64,000 bases of DNA from Candidatus Gastranaerophilales bacterium (lineage in GTDB: Bacteria; Cyanobacteriota; Vampirovibrionia; Gastranaerophilales; Gastranaerophilaceae), in assembly GCA_947630045.1 (NCBI GenBank), contig CANRGC010000002.1:62001-126000 (forward strand), read 5' to 3'. The notes below the pieces were generated by a model that made no database searches, was not told where the DNA came from, and saw only the letters and a list, made by a program, of their open reading frames with translations. How positions within the stretch are numbered: the stretch's first letter is position 1; the number at the start of each line of letters is the position of its first letter. Below, in pieces: positions 1 through 7,623 of this stretch. The translations under genes and the position numbers were made by a program.

Positions 1-992
1 AGTTCCCCGATTGAAATAAAATCGCCCAAAATAGTGTCTACAATTAACGGGTTATTATCGGAAACAATTTCGATATATCTGTTCATATCAGAATAGTTAA
101 ATATTTCATGAACATGTTTAATTGAAAAATATTTCAGACATCTTGCAATATATTCCGCAGGTTTAATTCCGCTAACCCAATAATCTTTGGTTAAATCTTC
201 TTTTATCCAAATGACAGGCTTGTTTGAAATCGGGTCATAGTCTTGAATTGAACCTTCGGGAAATTCATCCATATCAAGCTCATCTTCAAAAAAAACAAGA
301 TAAGAAGGAAAGGCAAGACCCTTTGTAACAGGCACGCCATGAACGTTAATCGTAAAAACGTTGGGTTCAAGATTGTTATCTTCCAAAAATTGAACTTTCG
401 GAATGATATATCCCAATTCTTTTGTTAATTCCTGTCTTGTTTTTATTGTTTGCGACAAAAGATTTTTTTCGAAACTCGGGTCATTTAAACAATAGTTTTC
501 TTCGCTTAATGAAATAGAAAGCCTTTCTTCGCCGAGATTTTGGGTCATCTTTGAAGGTGACAAAAGGTTTCTTAACTGTTTTTTAAGGTTGTTTAACTTG
601 TCAACTTCTTTTGCGATTTCTTCGTTTAAGACATTTCTCTCGTCTTCTTTTGCGCCTTCCAAAAACTTTTTAATTTCTTCAATTTTGGCTCTTTTTTCTT
701 TAATTTTTTTCTGAAAATTTAAACAGAGTTCATAAGGTTCTTCTTCCGATGAAAACATTCTTTCCATTTTGGTTTTATACCCTTGAATGTCTTCATAATT
801 TTCATCGTCTTCAATTTCAATTTCTCTTGAAAAAAGAACATTATAAACAAGTTTATTATTTATCTCGCCTTCATAAATTGAATATAAATCCCAGCCTTCT
901 TTTGACATGGAATTTAAAAGCTGTTCAAAGGCTGTTAATTCTTCCGTCGGGACAGATTTTATGCAAAATTCTTGTCTTTGACCTCTAATCAT
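1..992 (-). CDS. Soluble protein with FlhA C-terminal (FHIPEP)-like domain, 3' end outside window
   Basis: The frame is open from ATG at 992 to the window edge, giving 330 residues without a stop. Residues 1-60 form a small alpha/beta-looking region and 70-150 a charged probable coiled coil. From about 156 onward the order of motifs follows the cytoplasmic domain of FlhA/FHIPEP export proteins: a ubiquinone-like 'LSISLSEENYCL' strand, a helix 'LLSQTIKTRQELTKELGYIIP', then 'VQFLEDNNLEPNVFTINVHG', then 'SNKPVIWI' (FlhA: FGLKAVWI) and an 'IKPAEYIARCL' segment equivalent to the FlhA 'VVEASTVVATHL' stretch. The eight-helix membrane domain of FlhA is absent and no membrane segment is visible. The match is by eye from knowledge of the family. 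If right, this is a free-standing cytosolic relative of the type III export gate, of unknown job. No Shine-Dalgarno sequence precedes the ATG. Confidence 0.6.
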   Translation of the reverse strand, partial: MIRGQRQEFCIKSVPTEELTAFEQLLNSMSKEGWDLYSIYEGEINNKLVYNVLFSREIEIEDDENYEDIQGYKTKMERMFSSEEEPYELCLNFQKKIKEKRAKIEEIKKFLEGAKEDERNVLNEEIAKEVDKLNNLKKQLRNLLSPSKMTQNLGEERLSISLSEENYCLNDPSFEKNLLSQTIKTRQELTKELGYIIPKVQFLEDNNLEPNVFTINVHGVPVTKGLAFPSYLVFFEDELDMDEFPEGSIQDYDPISNKPVIWIKEDLTKDYWVSGIKPAEYIARCLKYFSIKHVHEIFNYSDMNRYIEIVSDNNPLIVDTILGDFISIGE

Positions 993-1003
993 ATTTTAAT
1001 TTT

Positions 1004-1009
1004 ATCATA
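1004..1009 (-). promoter_or_regulatory. -10 box (TATGAT) for the FlhA-C-like gene
   Basis: TATGAT reads on the minus strand and would start RNA about 5 nt before the ATG at 992, giving an almost leaderless transcript. It overlaps the divergent queD promoter region. There is no clear -35 box. Confidence 0.35.
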
Positions 1010-1023
1010 TAATTAATTTTTTA

Positions 1024-1032
1024 TGTTAGAAT
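1024..1032 (+). promoter_or_regulatory. Extended -10 promoter (TGT-TAGAAT) placing the RNA start at the queD ATG
   Basis: A TGn extension precedes TAGAAT at 1027-1032. Seven bases downstream is position 1039, the A of the queD start codon. No Shine-Dalgarno sequence is present, so a leaderless mRNA is the simplest reading. A second possible -10, TATAAT, lies at 1008-1013. Confidence 0.4.
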
Positions 1033-1038
1033 TTTTTT

Positions 1039-1401
1039 ATGTTTGAAGTTAAAGTAGAAACAAGTTTTTCATCCGCACACCACCTTTTAAACTATAAGGG
1101 CAAATGCGAAAATATGCATGGACACAACTGGAAGGTTGAAGTGGTTTTAAAAGGCGAAAGTCTTGACGACTCAAACATTCTGGTTGATTTTAAGGTTTTG
1201 AAAAAAAATGTAAATGAAGTCGTTGATTATCTTGACCATAAAGATATAAACGAATTACCCGAATTTAAAGGAGTTTCGCCGAGTTCCGAAATTATTGCAA
1301 AATATATTTATAACGAGGTTAAAAAGAAATTTAATAACGTTTATAAAGTTAGTGTTTATGAAACTTTGACTTCTTGCGCCACTTATTATGAGGAACAATA
1401 A
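1039..1401 (+). CDS. queD: 6-carboxy-5,6,7,8-tetrahydropterin synthase (QueD)
   Basis: This is a 120-residue protein of the PTPS/QueD family, which converts dihydroneopterin triphosphate to 6-carboxytetrahydropterin in the queuosine/preQ0 pathway. Zinc-ligand histidines are seen in 'FSSAHHL' near the N-terminus and in 'CENMHGHNW', which also carries the catalytic cysteine. 'LDHKDIN' and the C-terminal 'YETLTSCATYYEE', with the substrate-binding Glu, complete the family pattern. Length is typical. Its TAA shares one base with the ATG of uppP (TAATG), so the two are co-transcribed and probably translationally coupled. No other queuosine genes are in the window. PTPS homologues can also act in pterin metabolism, but the size and motif set favour QueD. 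Confidence 0.9.
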   Translation: MFEVKVETSFSSAHHLLNYKGKCENMHGHNWKVEVVLKGESLDDSNILVDFKVLKKNVNEVVDYLDHKDINELPEFKGVSPSSEIIAKYIYNEVKKKFNNVYKVSVYETLTSCATYYEEQ

Positions 1402-2234
1402 TGCAAACTTTGCAAGCGCTTATAATGGGAACAGTTCAAGGCTTGACGGAATTTTTGCCCGTTTCAAGCTCGGGGCATATTGTTTTAACAAGCGCTCTGT
1501 ATAAACTTTTAACCGGCGCTTCGTTTGATGTTGTTAATTTTGAAGAAATATTTTTTGATATATTAATTCATCTTGCTACTCTATTTGCCGTTATTATCTA
1601 TTTTTTCAAAGATATAAAGAAAATTTTCTCAGGTTTTTTTAAAAGCCTTGTAAAAAAAGATTTTCAAAATGAAGATTTTAAATTTTTTAACTACATTCTT
1701 TTGGGAACGTTTATCACCTCTTGTATCGGGCTTTTAATCAAAGATTTTGCGCACAAATTAACTGAAAACCCTCTTATTGTAAGCGTTTTATTAATTGTCA
1801 CAGGGTGTGTTCTTTATATTTCGGAAAAAATAAACAAAAACGACAAAAAAATGAATTATAAAATAGCAGCCATTGTAGGAATTTTTCAAGGGCTTGCCAT
1901 TTTTCCGGGGCTTTCACGTTCCGGCATGACAATTTCTTCCGCCATGTTTATGGGCATAAACAGGGTTGAAGCGGCAAAATATTCTTTTATTTTGAGCGTT
2001 CCTGTTATATTGCTGGCTTCTCTGGTTTATCCTATTTTAAAATTTGATTTTTCATCATTTCAAAATCTTAACTATTCGGCAATGATTACGGGAATGGTTG
2101 CCTCTTTTATTGTCGGATATTTTTGCATTAAATATTTTATGAAATTTGTTGAAAAATTCGGGCTTAAAGTTTTTGCAATTTATTGCGCATTTTTTGGCAC
2201 AATTTGCGCATTTATATTTTTGGCAAATAAATAA
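1401..2234 (+). CDS. uppP: Undecaprenyl-diphosphatase (UppP/BacA)
   Basis: This is a 277-residue polytopic membrane protein that dephosphorylates undecaprenyl pyrophosphate to recycle the lipid carrier for peptidoglycan and surface glycans. The two signature motifs are intact: 'LTEFLPVSSSGH' near residue 20 and 'FPGLSRSGMTISSAM' near 170, which supply the active-site Glu, Ser, His and Arg. About seven or eight hydrophobic segments are visible. The gene starts on the last base of the queD stop codon and its own stop directly abuts the stop of the convergent XRE regulator. Overexpression of this family confers bacitracin resistance in other bacteria. Confidence 0.95.
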   Translation: MQTLQALIMGTVQGLTEFLPVSSSGHIVLTSALYKLLTGASFDVVNFEEIFFDILIHLATLFAVIIYFFKDIKKIFSGFFKSLVKKDFQNEDFKFFNYILLGTFITSCIGLLIKDFAHKLTENPLIVSVLLIVTGCVLYISEKINKNDKKMNYKIAAIVGIFQGLAIFPGLSRSGMTISSAMFMGINRVEAAKYSFILSVPVILLASLVYPILKFDFSSFQNLNYSAMITGMVASFIVGYFCIKYFMKFVEKFGLKVFAIYCAFFGTICAFIFLANK

Positions 2235-2576
2235 TTATTTTTTTTTGAAAAAGTCTATTCCCTTTTTTGCTTCTTTTAAAATGTTATAGTAAACTTCATG
2301 TTCTTTTTCAGACTCGGCGGAATTTAAAATTTCAAGCGCAAGCGTATAAAAGGTGTTTGTGTTTTCAACTGCAATCCCGAGCCCCACATCTTCAAGCTTT
2401 AAATTCAGCGCTTTTAAAATTTTATCTAAAGTTGAATATGTCGGAAAATAAACCCCTGTTTCAATTTTTGAAATATGTTTCTCATTAATTCCTGCAATTT
2501 CAGCAAGTTGGAATTGCGTTAAGTTTTTTGATTTTCTTATTTGTTGAATTCTTTTTCCAAGAACATTTTTAGACAT
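2235..2576 (-). CDS. XRE-family helix-turn-helix regulator
   Basis: A 113-residue protein. Residues 1-65 are a Cro/C1-type HTH: 'LGKRIQQIRKSKNLTQFQLAEIAGI' followed by the recognition helix region 'NEKHISKIETG'. The C-terminal 45 residues are a helical tail of unknown role, probably for dimerisation. It is divergent from the pilin-like genes across a 150-bp spacer that contains two direct repeats. That makes it a candidate regulator of the pilins, or of itself; this is inference from position only. The start at ATG 2576 has AAGGGG upstream. Confidence 0.85.
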   Translation of the reverse strand: MSKNVLGKRIQQIRKSKNLTQFQLAEIAGINEKHISKIETGVYFPTYSTLDKILKALNLKLEDVGLGIAVENTNTFYTLALEILNSAESEKEHEVYYNILKEAKKGIDFFKKK

Positions 2577-2643
2577 ATTAGCCCCTTTTTCTGATTTTAA
2601 ATTCCTTCTTGCCGAATATAAACATAGATATCTACGAATAATG

Positions 2644-2693
2644 ATGTAAAATTCTCTTAAACATGTTACAATTCTCTGTTTATATGATATAAT
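2644..2693 (+). promoter_or_regulatory. Pilin promoter with two tandem operator-like direct repeats
   Basis: A -10 box TATAAT lies at 2688-2693 and a -35-like TTACAA at 2666-2671 (16-bp spacer). Two near-identical 14-15 bp repeats, ATGTAAAATTCTCT (2644-2657) and ATGTTACAATTCTCT (2663-2677), carry their AATTCTCT cores exactly 20 bp apart, on the same face of the helix. The second covers the -35 box. This looks like a regulator-binding site in front of the pilin-like genes. Confidence 0.5.
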
Positions 2694-2726
2694 TCATGAT
2701 AAAGTAACAATGAAAGGATACCTTTT

Positions 2727-3662
2727 ATGACAAAAAAAGCGTTTACTTTATCCGAAGTCATGTTAACTCTTACTATAATTGGTATAATTGCTGCAATTTT
2801 ACTCCCCGGTTTAATTAATGATATTTATGACAGGGTTTGGAAAACAAAACGTGCCGCCCTTTTAACAAGAATATCAAATGCCGTTTCCACAATGGATAAG
2901 ATTGACGGATATGGTAAACTTTCCAATTCTTTTAAAGAAGAAAACGAAATTGATGAAACCGAGGTTGCTTCGCTTGATTTTGTTACAAACGGACTGTCTA
3001 AAGTTTATAAAATAAAAAATATTTGTTCACCTTCCGCCATAGAAACATGTTTAAAAGATTATTCCTTTTTAGATTTATCAGGAAACAGAAAAACAATCCC
3101 GACAGTTATGGAAGACGCCATTGCGGCGTATACCAACGGAAGTTTTAAACCGACAAAATTTGATACGGCAAACGGAGAACAGATTGTGCTCTATTATAAT
3201 CCTGATTGCGCTCCATTCAATCCAAAAAAAACCAATTCATCACAAAATACAAATATTCTTTGCGCTAACCTTATTTTTGATTTAAACGGAAGCGGAAAAC
3301 CAAACCAGCTCGGGAAAGATGTCGGCGTAATATCAATTATGAAAGGATATAATGATAATATAGAAGTTGTTTCTCCGCCATATTTTCCCGAGTTGATGTC
3401 AAGCGCTTATAATTATAATAATGTTGATTATAAACAAGCGATAGAATATTGTAAGAGCCTCGGAGAAGAATACTATATTCCGGAATTTTTTGAAGCATAT
3501 TCATTTGCAATAAACAAATTTTTATATAATAGAATGACATCTACTTTTCATTCTTCTTCATTTTATGATGTCCTGACGACAATTCGTCCAAAAGGAACTT
3601 ATTATTACTATTATGTTTATGACAGGCTTGAACCAAACAGTACGCTGTGTTTTAAGCACTAA
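2727..3662 (+). CDS. Type IV pilin-like protein (prepilin), first of a tandem pair
   Basis: This is a 311-residue prepilin. A short charged leader 'MTKKA' is followed by 'FTLSEVMLTLTIIGIIAAILLP', with the conserved Glu at mature position 5 and a hydrophobic helix. Prepilin peptidase should cut between Ala and Phe; the residue before the cut is Ala rather than the usual Gly. The rest is an exported globular head with several Cys. It includes the stretch 'DLNGSGKPNQLGKDVG', which resembles the Asp/Asn-rich metal-binding loop of type II secretion pseudopilins, and 'EVVSPPY'. It is paralogous to the next gene over its whole length. AAAGGA lies 8 nt before the ATG. No pilus assembly genes are adjacent, so whether it is a major pilin, a minor pilin or a pseudopilin cannot be decided. 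Confidence 0.8.
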   Translation: MTKKAFTLSEVMLTLTIIGIIAAILLPGLINDIYDRVWKTKRAALLTRISNAVSTMDKIDGYGKLSNSFKEENEIDETEVASLDFVTNGLSKVYKIKNICSPSAIETCLKDYSFLDLSGNRKTIPTVMEDAIAAYTNGSFKPTKFDTANGEQIVLYYNPDCAPFNPKKTNSSQNTNILCANLIFDLNGSGKPNQLGKDVGVISIMKGYNDNIEVVSPPYFPELMSSAYNYNNVDYKQAIEYCKSLGEEYYIPEFFEAYSFAINKFLYNRMTSTFHSSSFYDVLTTIRPKGTYYYYYVYDRLEPNSTLCFKH

Positions 3663-3679
3663 GAGAGGAGATTGCTTTG

Positions 3680-4591
3680 ATGATAAAAAAGGCTTTTACT
3701 TTACCTGAAGTTTTATTAACTCTTGTTATAATCGGTATAATTGCGGCAATTGTAATTCCAAGCTTAATGAGCGACATATATGATAAAGCATGGGAAACAA
3801 AACGTGCAGCCCTTTTTGCAAGAATAACAAACGCAATAACATCAATGGAAACAGTTTCCGGATATGTCGGAGAGAAAAGCGCCGATGATGAAACAAAAAC
3901 CCAAAACACCGACGCCTCACTTGCTTTTGTGGTGCAAGCGCTATCAAAAACGTATAAAATAAAAAATATTTGTGCGCCAAGCCAAATTGATAAATGTTTT
4001 AATGATTATTCTTTTTTTGACTTAGACGGAAATCAAAAAACCCTTCCCATCACTTTTCAAGACGCAATTGGCGGTTTTAAATCTCAAAAAAAATTTAATG
4101 ATTTAAAAGCAACGGGAATTGAAACCATGAACGGGGAAAAAATAATGGTTTATTATAATCCGTATTGCGAAAATCTTCCTTCAACGGTGCATGATAATAA
4201 ATGGTTTGATATCGTATCGTCAAGTTATTCTTCCCCTTTGTGTGTTAATTTTATATACGATTTAAATGGTGATAAAAAACCAAACCAACTCGGGAAAGAT
4301 GTCGGGGTAATTTCCGTTTTTAAGGGGTTCGGGAATAATACAGAAGTCGTTTCTCCGCCATATAAAGAAAAGCCCAAGCAAAATTTTTGTTTGGATAAAG
4401 GATACTATATTCCTGACATTTTTGAAGTTCTTTCTCTTGAACTTAATACAGCTCTGTGGGAAGGTGAAGATTGGGCAGAATCATCAACCGTTACCGATTT
4501 TGATATAACAAAAATATGGCAATTTCATGACTCCGTGTTATATGCTGCGCAAATGCCAAGCACCCCGTTTGGACTTTGTGTCAAAAAATAA
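3680..4591 (+). CDS. Type IV pilin-like protein (prepilin), second of a tandem pair
   Basis: About 303 residues, starting at ATG 3680 after GAGGAG (a TTG three bases earlier is not needed). The N-terminus 'MIKKAFTLPEVLLTLVIIGIIA' is a class III prepilin signal with Ala before the cleavage site and Glu at +5. Conserved blocks shared with the upstream gene include 'YKIKNIC', 'NGEKI.VYYNP.C', 'DLNGDKKPNQLGKDVGVIS' and 'EVVSPPY'. The two heads differ most at their C-termini. The pair lies 17 nt apart and shares one promoter; a hairpin follows at 4650. Tandem duplication with divergence of the head suggests related subunits with different partners or ligands. Confidence 0.8.
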   Translation: MIKKAFTLPEVLLTLVIIGIIAAIVIPSLMSDIYDKAWETKRAALFARITNAITSMETVSGYVGEKSADDETKTQNTDASLAFVVQALSKTYKIKNICAPSQIDKCFNDYSFFDLDGNQKTLPITFQDAIGGFKSQKKFNDLKATGIETMNGEKIMVYYNPYCENLPSTVHDNKWFDIVSSSYSSPLCVNFIYDLNGDKKPNQLGKDVGVISVFKGFGNNTEVVSPPYKEKPKQNFCLDKGYYIPDIFEVLSLELNTALWEGEDWAESSTVTDFDITKIWQFHDSVLYAAQMPSTPFGLCVKK

Positions 4592-4649
4592 TATTTTAGG
4601 GCAATAAAGACATATTTTCTCTTTTTACACACACACTTGAAATTTTGTC

Positions 4650-4673
4650 ACCCGAAAGAAAACTTTCGGGTTT
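4650..4673 (+). terminator. Hairpin after the pilin pair
   Basis: A 9-bp stem, ACCCGAAAG/CTTTCGGGT, has a 4-base loop (AAAA) and only a short T run. It lies between the pilins and the convergent nucleotidase gene, so it may act in both directions. Confidence 0.55.
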
Positions 4674-4785
4674 GCCCATATTTTAGGATATTAGGGTGAA
4701 AACTTGTTTTCGGATGATATTGAAAAAATTTTGATTATATCTGATTATGCCGACAATTCTTATTTTTGTGTCTAAAAATAAAATT

Positions 4786-6627
4786 TTACATCATATAGCC
4801 GTAATTTTGTACGGCGCAAGCGGCTTGAATTCCCTGAAGCGGCTGATTATATTGAAAATTAACCGGTGTCATAAGAGGGTAATAAGAAGTTGTAACTGTG
4901 GCGTAATTATTTTGATATGGCATATAATACATATTGTTATAATTTAAACCGTATGGAACATTTGCGCTTAAATTATTTATTGCTGTCGGTGAAGTTTGTA
5001 TTGAAACTTTGTTTTCATTAACCTTTGAGTTATTTTCTTCTTTTTTATTTAAAACTATATCTTCATTATGGCTTCTTGTTGCAGTTAATGGCTGATTTGA
5101 ATTATCAAAAATTTGAATTCTTTTATCATCAACAACTTCAATAGAGTCTTTATTCGGAAGCTTTTTAATATAATCAATTGCAAGCTTATCTTTGTCAAAA
5201 TCATAAGTTTTTTCAATTTGTTTATTCAGATGTTTTTCGGGCATAAAAGCCGGATATTCCGTTCCTTTAAGAACGAAGCTGTCATAACAAACATGATATG
5301 GTTTATCTGACGGGTTATTTATGTCAATTTGAGTTTTATTACCGTTTTTATCAACAAAATATAATTCTTTAAGATTTCCGTTTATATCGGCGGTATAACT
5401 CAAGCCTGATGTATGTAAAATTCCCGGTTCGCCCGATTCATTTGAAAAAGTATTTTTCAGAGCCTCACTAATTGCGTTTACAATTTCTTTTTCGCTCATT
5501 TCTTTTACAATAAGAGTGTTTTTCAAAGGAGTTGATTCGGAAACATCTCTTTCGGTTAAAACGCCGGCTTGAGGAACTTTTCTTGTGTTGCTTGCGTTAA
5601 TGAAAGCAATATCGGCGCCCGTTTCATTTTTCATAGCGTCAGCTATTAAATTTGTCCAAGCACAGGGAACTATCCTTCTGTTTTTCGGAAGGGGTTCTGA
5701 AGATTTAATTGTTCCAATCTGAGGAGATTTTCCCAAAGTGGCTTCTTTAAAATAATTCAAAACGGGTGATTTTTCCTGACTTGTTTTAATAAGGTTGTTT
5801 TCCGCCGTTTTTAAAACGCCTTTTTCATCAAATTCAATGTTTAAAACCCCGACATTTTTTGCGTTTTCTCCGGTTTGAACAATAACTACAGGGTCATTAT
5901 CAGCGTTTTTAAAAAGGTTTTCATTCGGCTTAATATCTTTAACTTCCGTATGGGAATGCCCGCCGACTATAACATCAACCCCGTGGAGTCTGGGGGCAAT
6001 TTCTCTGTCATTTTCGTTCCCGATATGAGAAACAAGAATTATTCTGTCTGTCCCTTGGCTTTGAAGCTTTTTGACTTCATCATTTACAATATTAATGGAG
6101 TCTTCCAAATCGGCAGACTCAATTCCTTGAAGCTTTTTGGGGTCTTTTCCCGTTGTTGTTTCAAGGTCAAAAGGCAAAAGCCCGATAAGACCGTATTTTG
6201 TGCCGTTTACCTCAACAATTGTTGATTTTTGTACATTTTTATAAAATTCATCGTTCTGCCCCGTTGCGTTAGCGGCTAAAAACTTTGTTTTGTTCGGGTT
6301 TAAGAAACCGTAAAATGTTTTTATGGTTGAATCAAATTCGTGATTTCCAACCGCAGAAGCGTTTATTCCCATTCTTGAAAGAAGATTTACGACAAGCTTA
6401 TTTTTCTTTTCGTCCCCGCCCGAAAAATTATCACCCGCAGAAAGTTTGAGTGTGTCGGTATCTTTGTTTTCGGCTTCCTTGTCAAATTTATCCGAAGCGG
6501 CAATCATTCCCGACATATTATCAATGTTTCCGTGCATATCGTTAACGTAAAATATGCTAAGCTTGCTGTTTTTAGGGTGAGAAGCGCTTTTTGGAATAAT
6601 ATTCAAACTATTTACGGAGTTTATCAT
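4786..6627 (-). CDS. UshA/5'-nucleotidase family metallophosphoesterase
   Basis: This is a 613-residue two-domain enzyme. The N-terminal calcineurin-like domain has the dimetal motifs in order: 'NDMHGN' (about 29-34), 'GDNFSGG', 'GNHEFD', 'VSHIGNEND' and 'GGHSHTEV'. The C-terminal 5'-nucleotidase domain follows ('VPCAWTNLIADAMKNETGAD', 'FINASNTRK', and the substrate-stacking 'DVSESTPLKNTLI' region). The family hydrolyses nucleotides, UDP-sugars or 2',3'-cyclic nucleotides, usually outside the cytoplasm. Here there is no Sec signal peptide or membrane anchor: the N-terminus is 'MINSVNSLNIIPKSASHPK'. The last 90 residues form an Asn/Gln/Tyr-rich low-complexity tail not seen in UshA. The gene stands alone. 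The exact substrate cannot be told from sequence. Confidence 0.85.
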   Translation of the reverse strand: MINSVNSLNIIPKSASHPKNSKLSIFYVNDMHGNIDNMSGMIAASDKFDKEAENKDTDTLKLSAGDNFSGGDEKKNKLVVNLLSRMGINASAVGNHEFDSTIKTFYGFLNPNKTKFLAANATGQNDEFYKNVQKSTIVEVNGTKYGLIGLLPFDLETTTGKDPKKLQGIESADLEDSINIVNDEVKKLQSQGTDRIILVSHIGNENDREIAPRLHGVDVIVGGHSHTEVKDIKPNENLFKNADNDPVVIVQTGENAKNVGVLNIEFDEKGVLKTAENNLIKTSQEKSPVLNYFKEATLGKSPQIGTIKSSEPLPKNRRIVPCAWTNLIADAMKNETGADIAFINASNTRKVPQAGVLTERDVSESTPLKNTLIVKEMSEKEIVNAISEALKNTFSNESGEPGILHTSGLSYTADINGNLKELYFVDKNGNKTQIDINNPSDKPYHVCYDSFVLKGTEYPAFMPEKHLNKQIEKTYDFDKDKLAIDYIKKLPNKDSIEVVDDKRIQIFDNSNQPLTATRSHNEDIVLNKKEENNSKVNENKVSIQTSPTAINNLSANVPYGLNYNNMYYMPYQNNYATVTTSYYPLMTPVNFQYNQPLQGIQAACAVQNYGYMM

Positions 6628-6672
6628 ACGTTCTTAAAACATGAAAATAATAAAATTTGCCCTAATAAAAGT

Positions 6673-7182
6673 TTATTTGTTGCAAATCTTACATTCGGTT
6701 TCTTCGCCTTTGTTTTCAATAAGGCAATTTGTACAAAATTCACCCATTTCACCATTTTTAATAAAATTCTCAAACCCCATAAGCCAGCTTGGCTTAAGTT
6801 TAGGGCAAAATTCAAGAAAATCGAGGAAAAATTTTAACCTTTCCACAAGTTCGTCATCAGCCTCATATTTAATTGAATTAATCGCCACATCAAGAGTTTT
6901 TCCTTTCAATAAAAGAAATTTCTCAAGATAATTTGAAATAATTTCCTTTTTCAAGTCAAGTTTTTCAGCATATTTTCTGCCCAAATCAGTTAGTTTAAGA
7001 CCCTTATACGGAATATATTCAACCAGCCCCTTGTTTTTAAGACCTTTTATCCCGTCAAGTGTGCTGGCCTTATTAAAGCCAAGCTTTTCGCCGACAATTT
7101 TCGGTGTTAATTTTTTTTGAATTTTTGAAAGTTCAAAAACCGCAAAAAGATATTTTTCAAGGCTTTTAGACAATTTTTCCAT
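6673..7182 (-). CDS. DtxR/MntR-like regulator with C-terminal four-Cys tail
   Basis: The start is placed at ATG 7182, with GGAG 9 nt upstream; an ATG at 7248 is also open but lacks support. The 169-residue product begins 'MEKLSKSLEKYLFAVFELSK' and has a winged helix ending 'GLVEYIPYKGLKLTDLGRKYAEK', the DtxR/MntR/IdeR pattern. The helix that normally carries metal ligands ('EHxxS') reads 'IKYEADDELVERL', and the usual 'RHR' region is 'DLKKEIISNYL', so the standard Mn/Fe site looks lost. The C-terminus adds 'CTNCLIENKGEETECKICNK', a CxxC...CxxC zinc-ribbon-like end. It is probably a DNA-binding regulator with a changed signal. No metal transporter is adjacent. Confidence 0.7.
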   Translation of the reverse strand: MEKLSKSLEKYLFAVFELSKIQKKLTPKIVGEKLGFNKASTLDGIKGLKNKGLVEYIPYKGLKLTDLGRKYAEKLDLKKEIISNYLEKFLLLKGKTLDVAINSIKYEADDELVERLKFFLDFLEFCPKLKPSWLMGFENFIKNGEMGEFCTNCLIENKGEETECKICNK

Positions 7183-7321
7183 AGCAAAACTCCAAACCAA
7201 ATTTTGTGCCTTACCATAAAATTTTATAATATTTTTAAAAACTGTCAATTTATAAAAAAGTCAAAAAAGCTTAATAATAAACTTTCTTTTGTATTAAAAT
7301 TTAAACGGAAGGAAGGCAAAA

Positions 7322-7585
7322 ATGAGCATATATGAAGCGGGAATGATGATTTGTTTTGGCGCCGGCTGGCCTGTCGCCGTTTTTAAAACATACAGAGCAA
7401 AATGCGTAAGCGGAAAAAGCAGGGGCTTTTCTTATCTTGTAATTACAGGTTATGTTTGCGGCATAATTCATAAAATTTTATATAATATGGATTATGTAAT
7501 CTGGCTTTATATCTTAAATCTGTTTTTCGTTGTTCTTGATTTATGCCTATATTACAGATACAGGCACAATTCTTCTTGCAATTGA
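7322..7585 (+). CDS. Small PQ-loop / SemiSWEET-like membrane protein
   Basis: An 87-residue protein with three hydrophobic segments (about 5-18, 37-52 and 56-77). The stretch 'GAGWPVAVFKTYRAKCVSGKSRGFSY' resembles the first helix and loop of PQ-loop repeats, with Pro in a P-x-x-x-K-T context where SemiSWEETs have PQ. SemiSWEETs are three-helix half-transporters that dimerise to move sugars, but the similarity is short and the substrate is unknown. GGAAGG gives a good ribosome binding site. It sits alone between the regulator and ilvE. Confidence 0.6.
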   Translation: MSIYEAGMMICFGAGWPVAVFKTYRAKCVSGKSRGFSYLVITGYVCGIIHKILYNMDYVIWLYILNLFFVVLDLCLYYRYRHNSSCN

Positions 7586-7623
7586 CTCAAAAAAATATAT
7601 AATTGAGATTGAATGGAGAACTT

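Noticed and set aside
749-988. 79-codon plus-strand frame
   Set aside because: It is the antisense shadow of the FlhA-C-like coding sequence, has no ribosome binding site and has unnatural composition.
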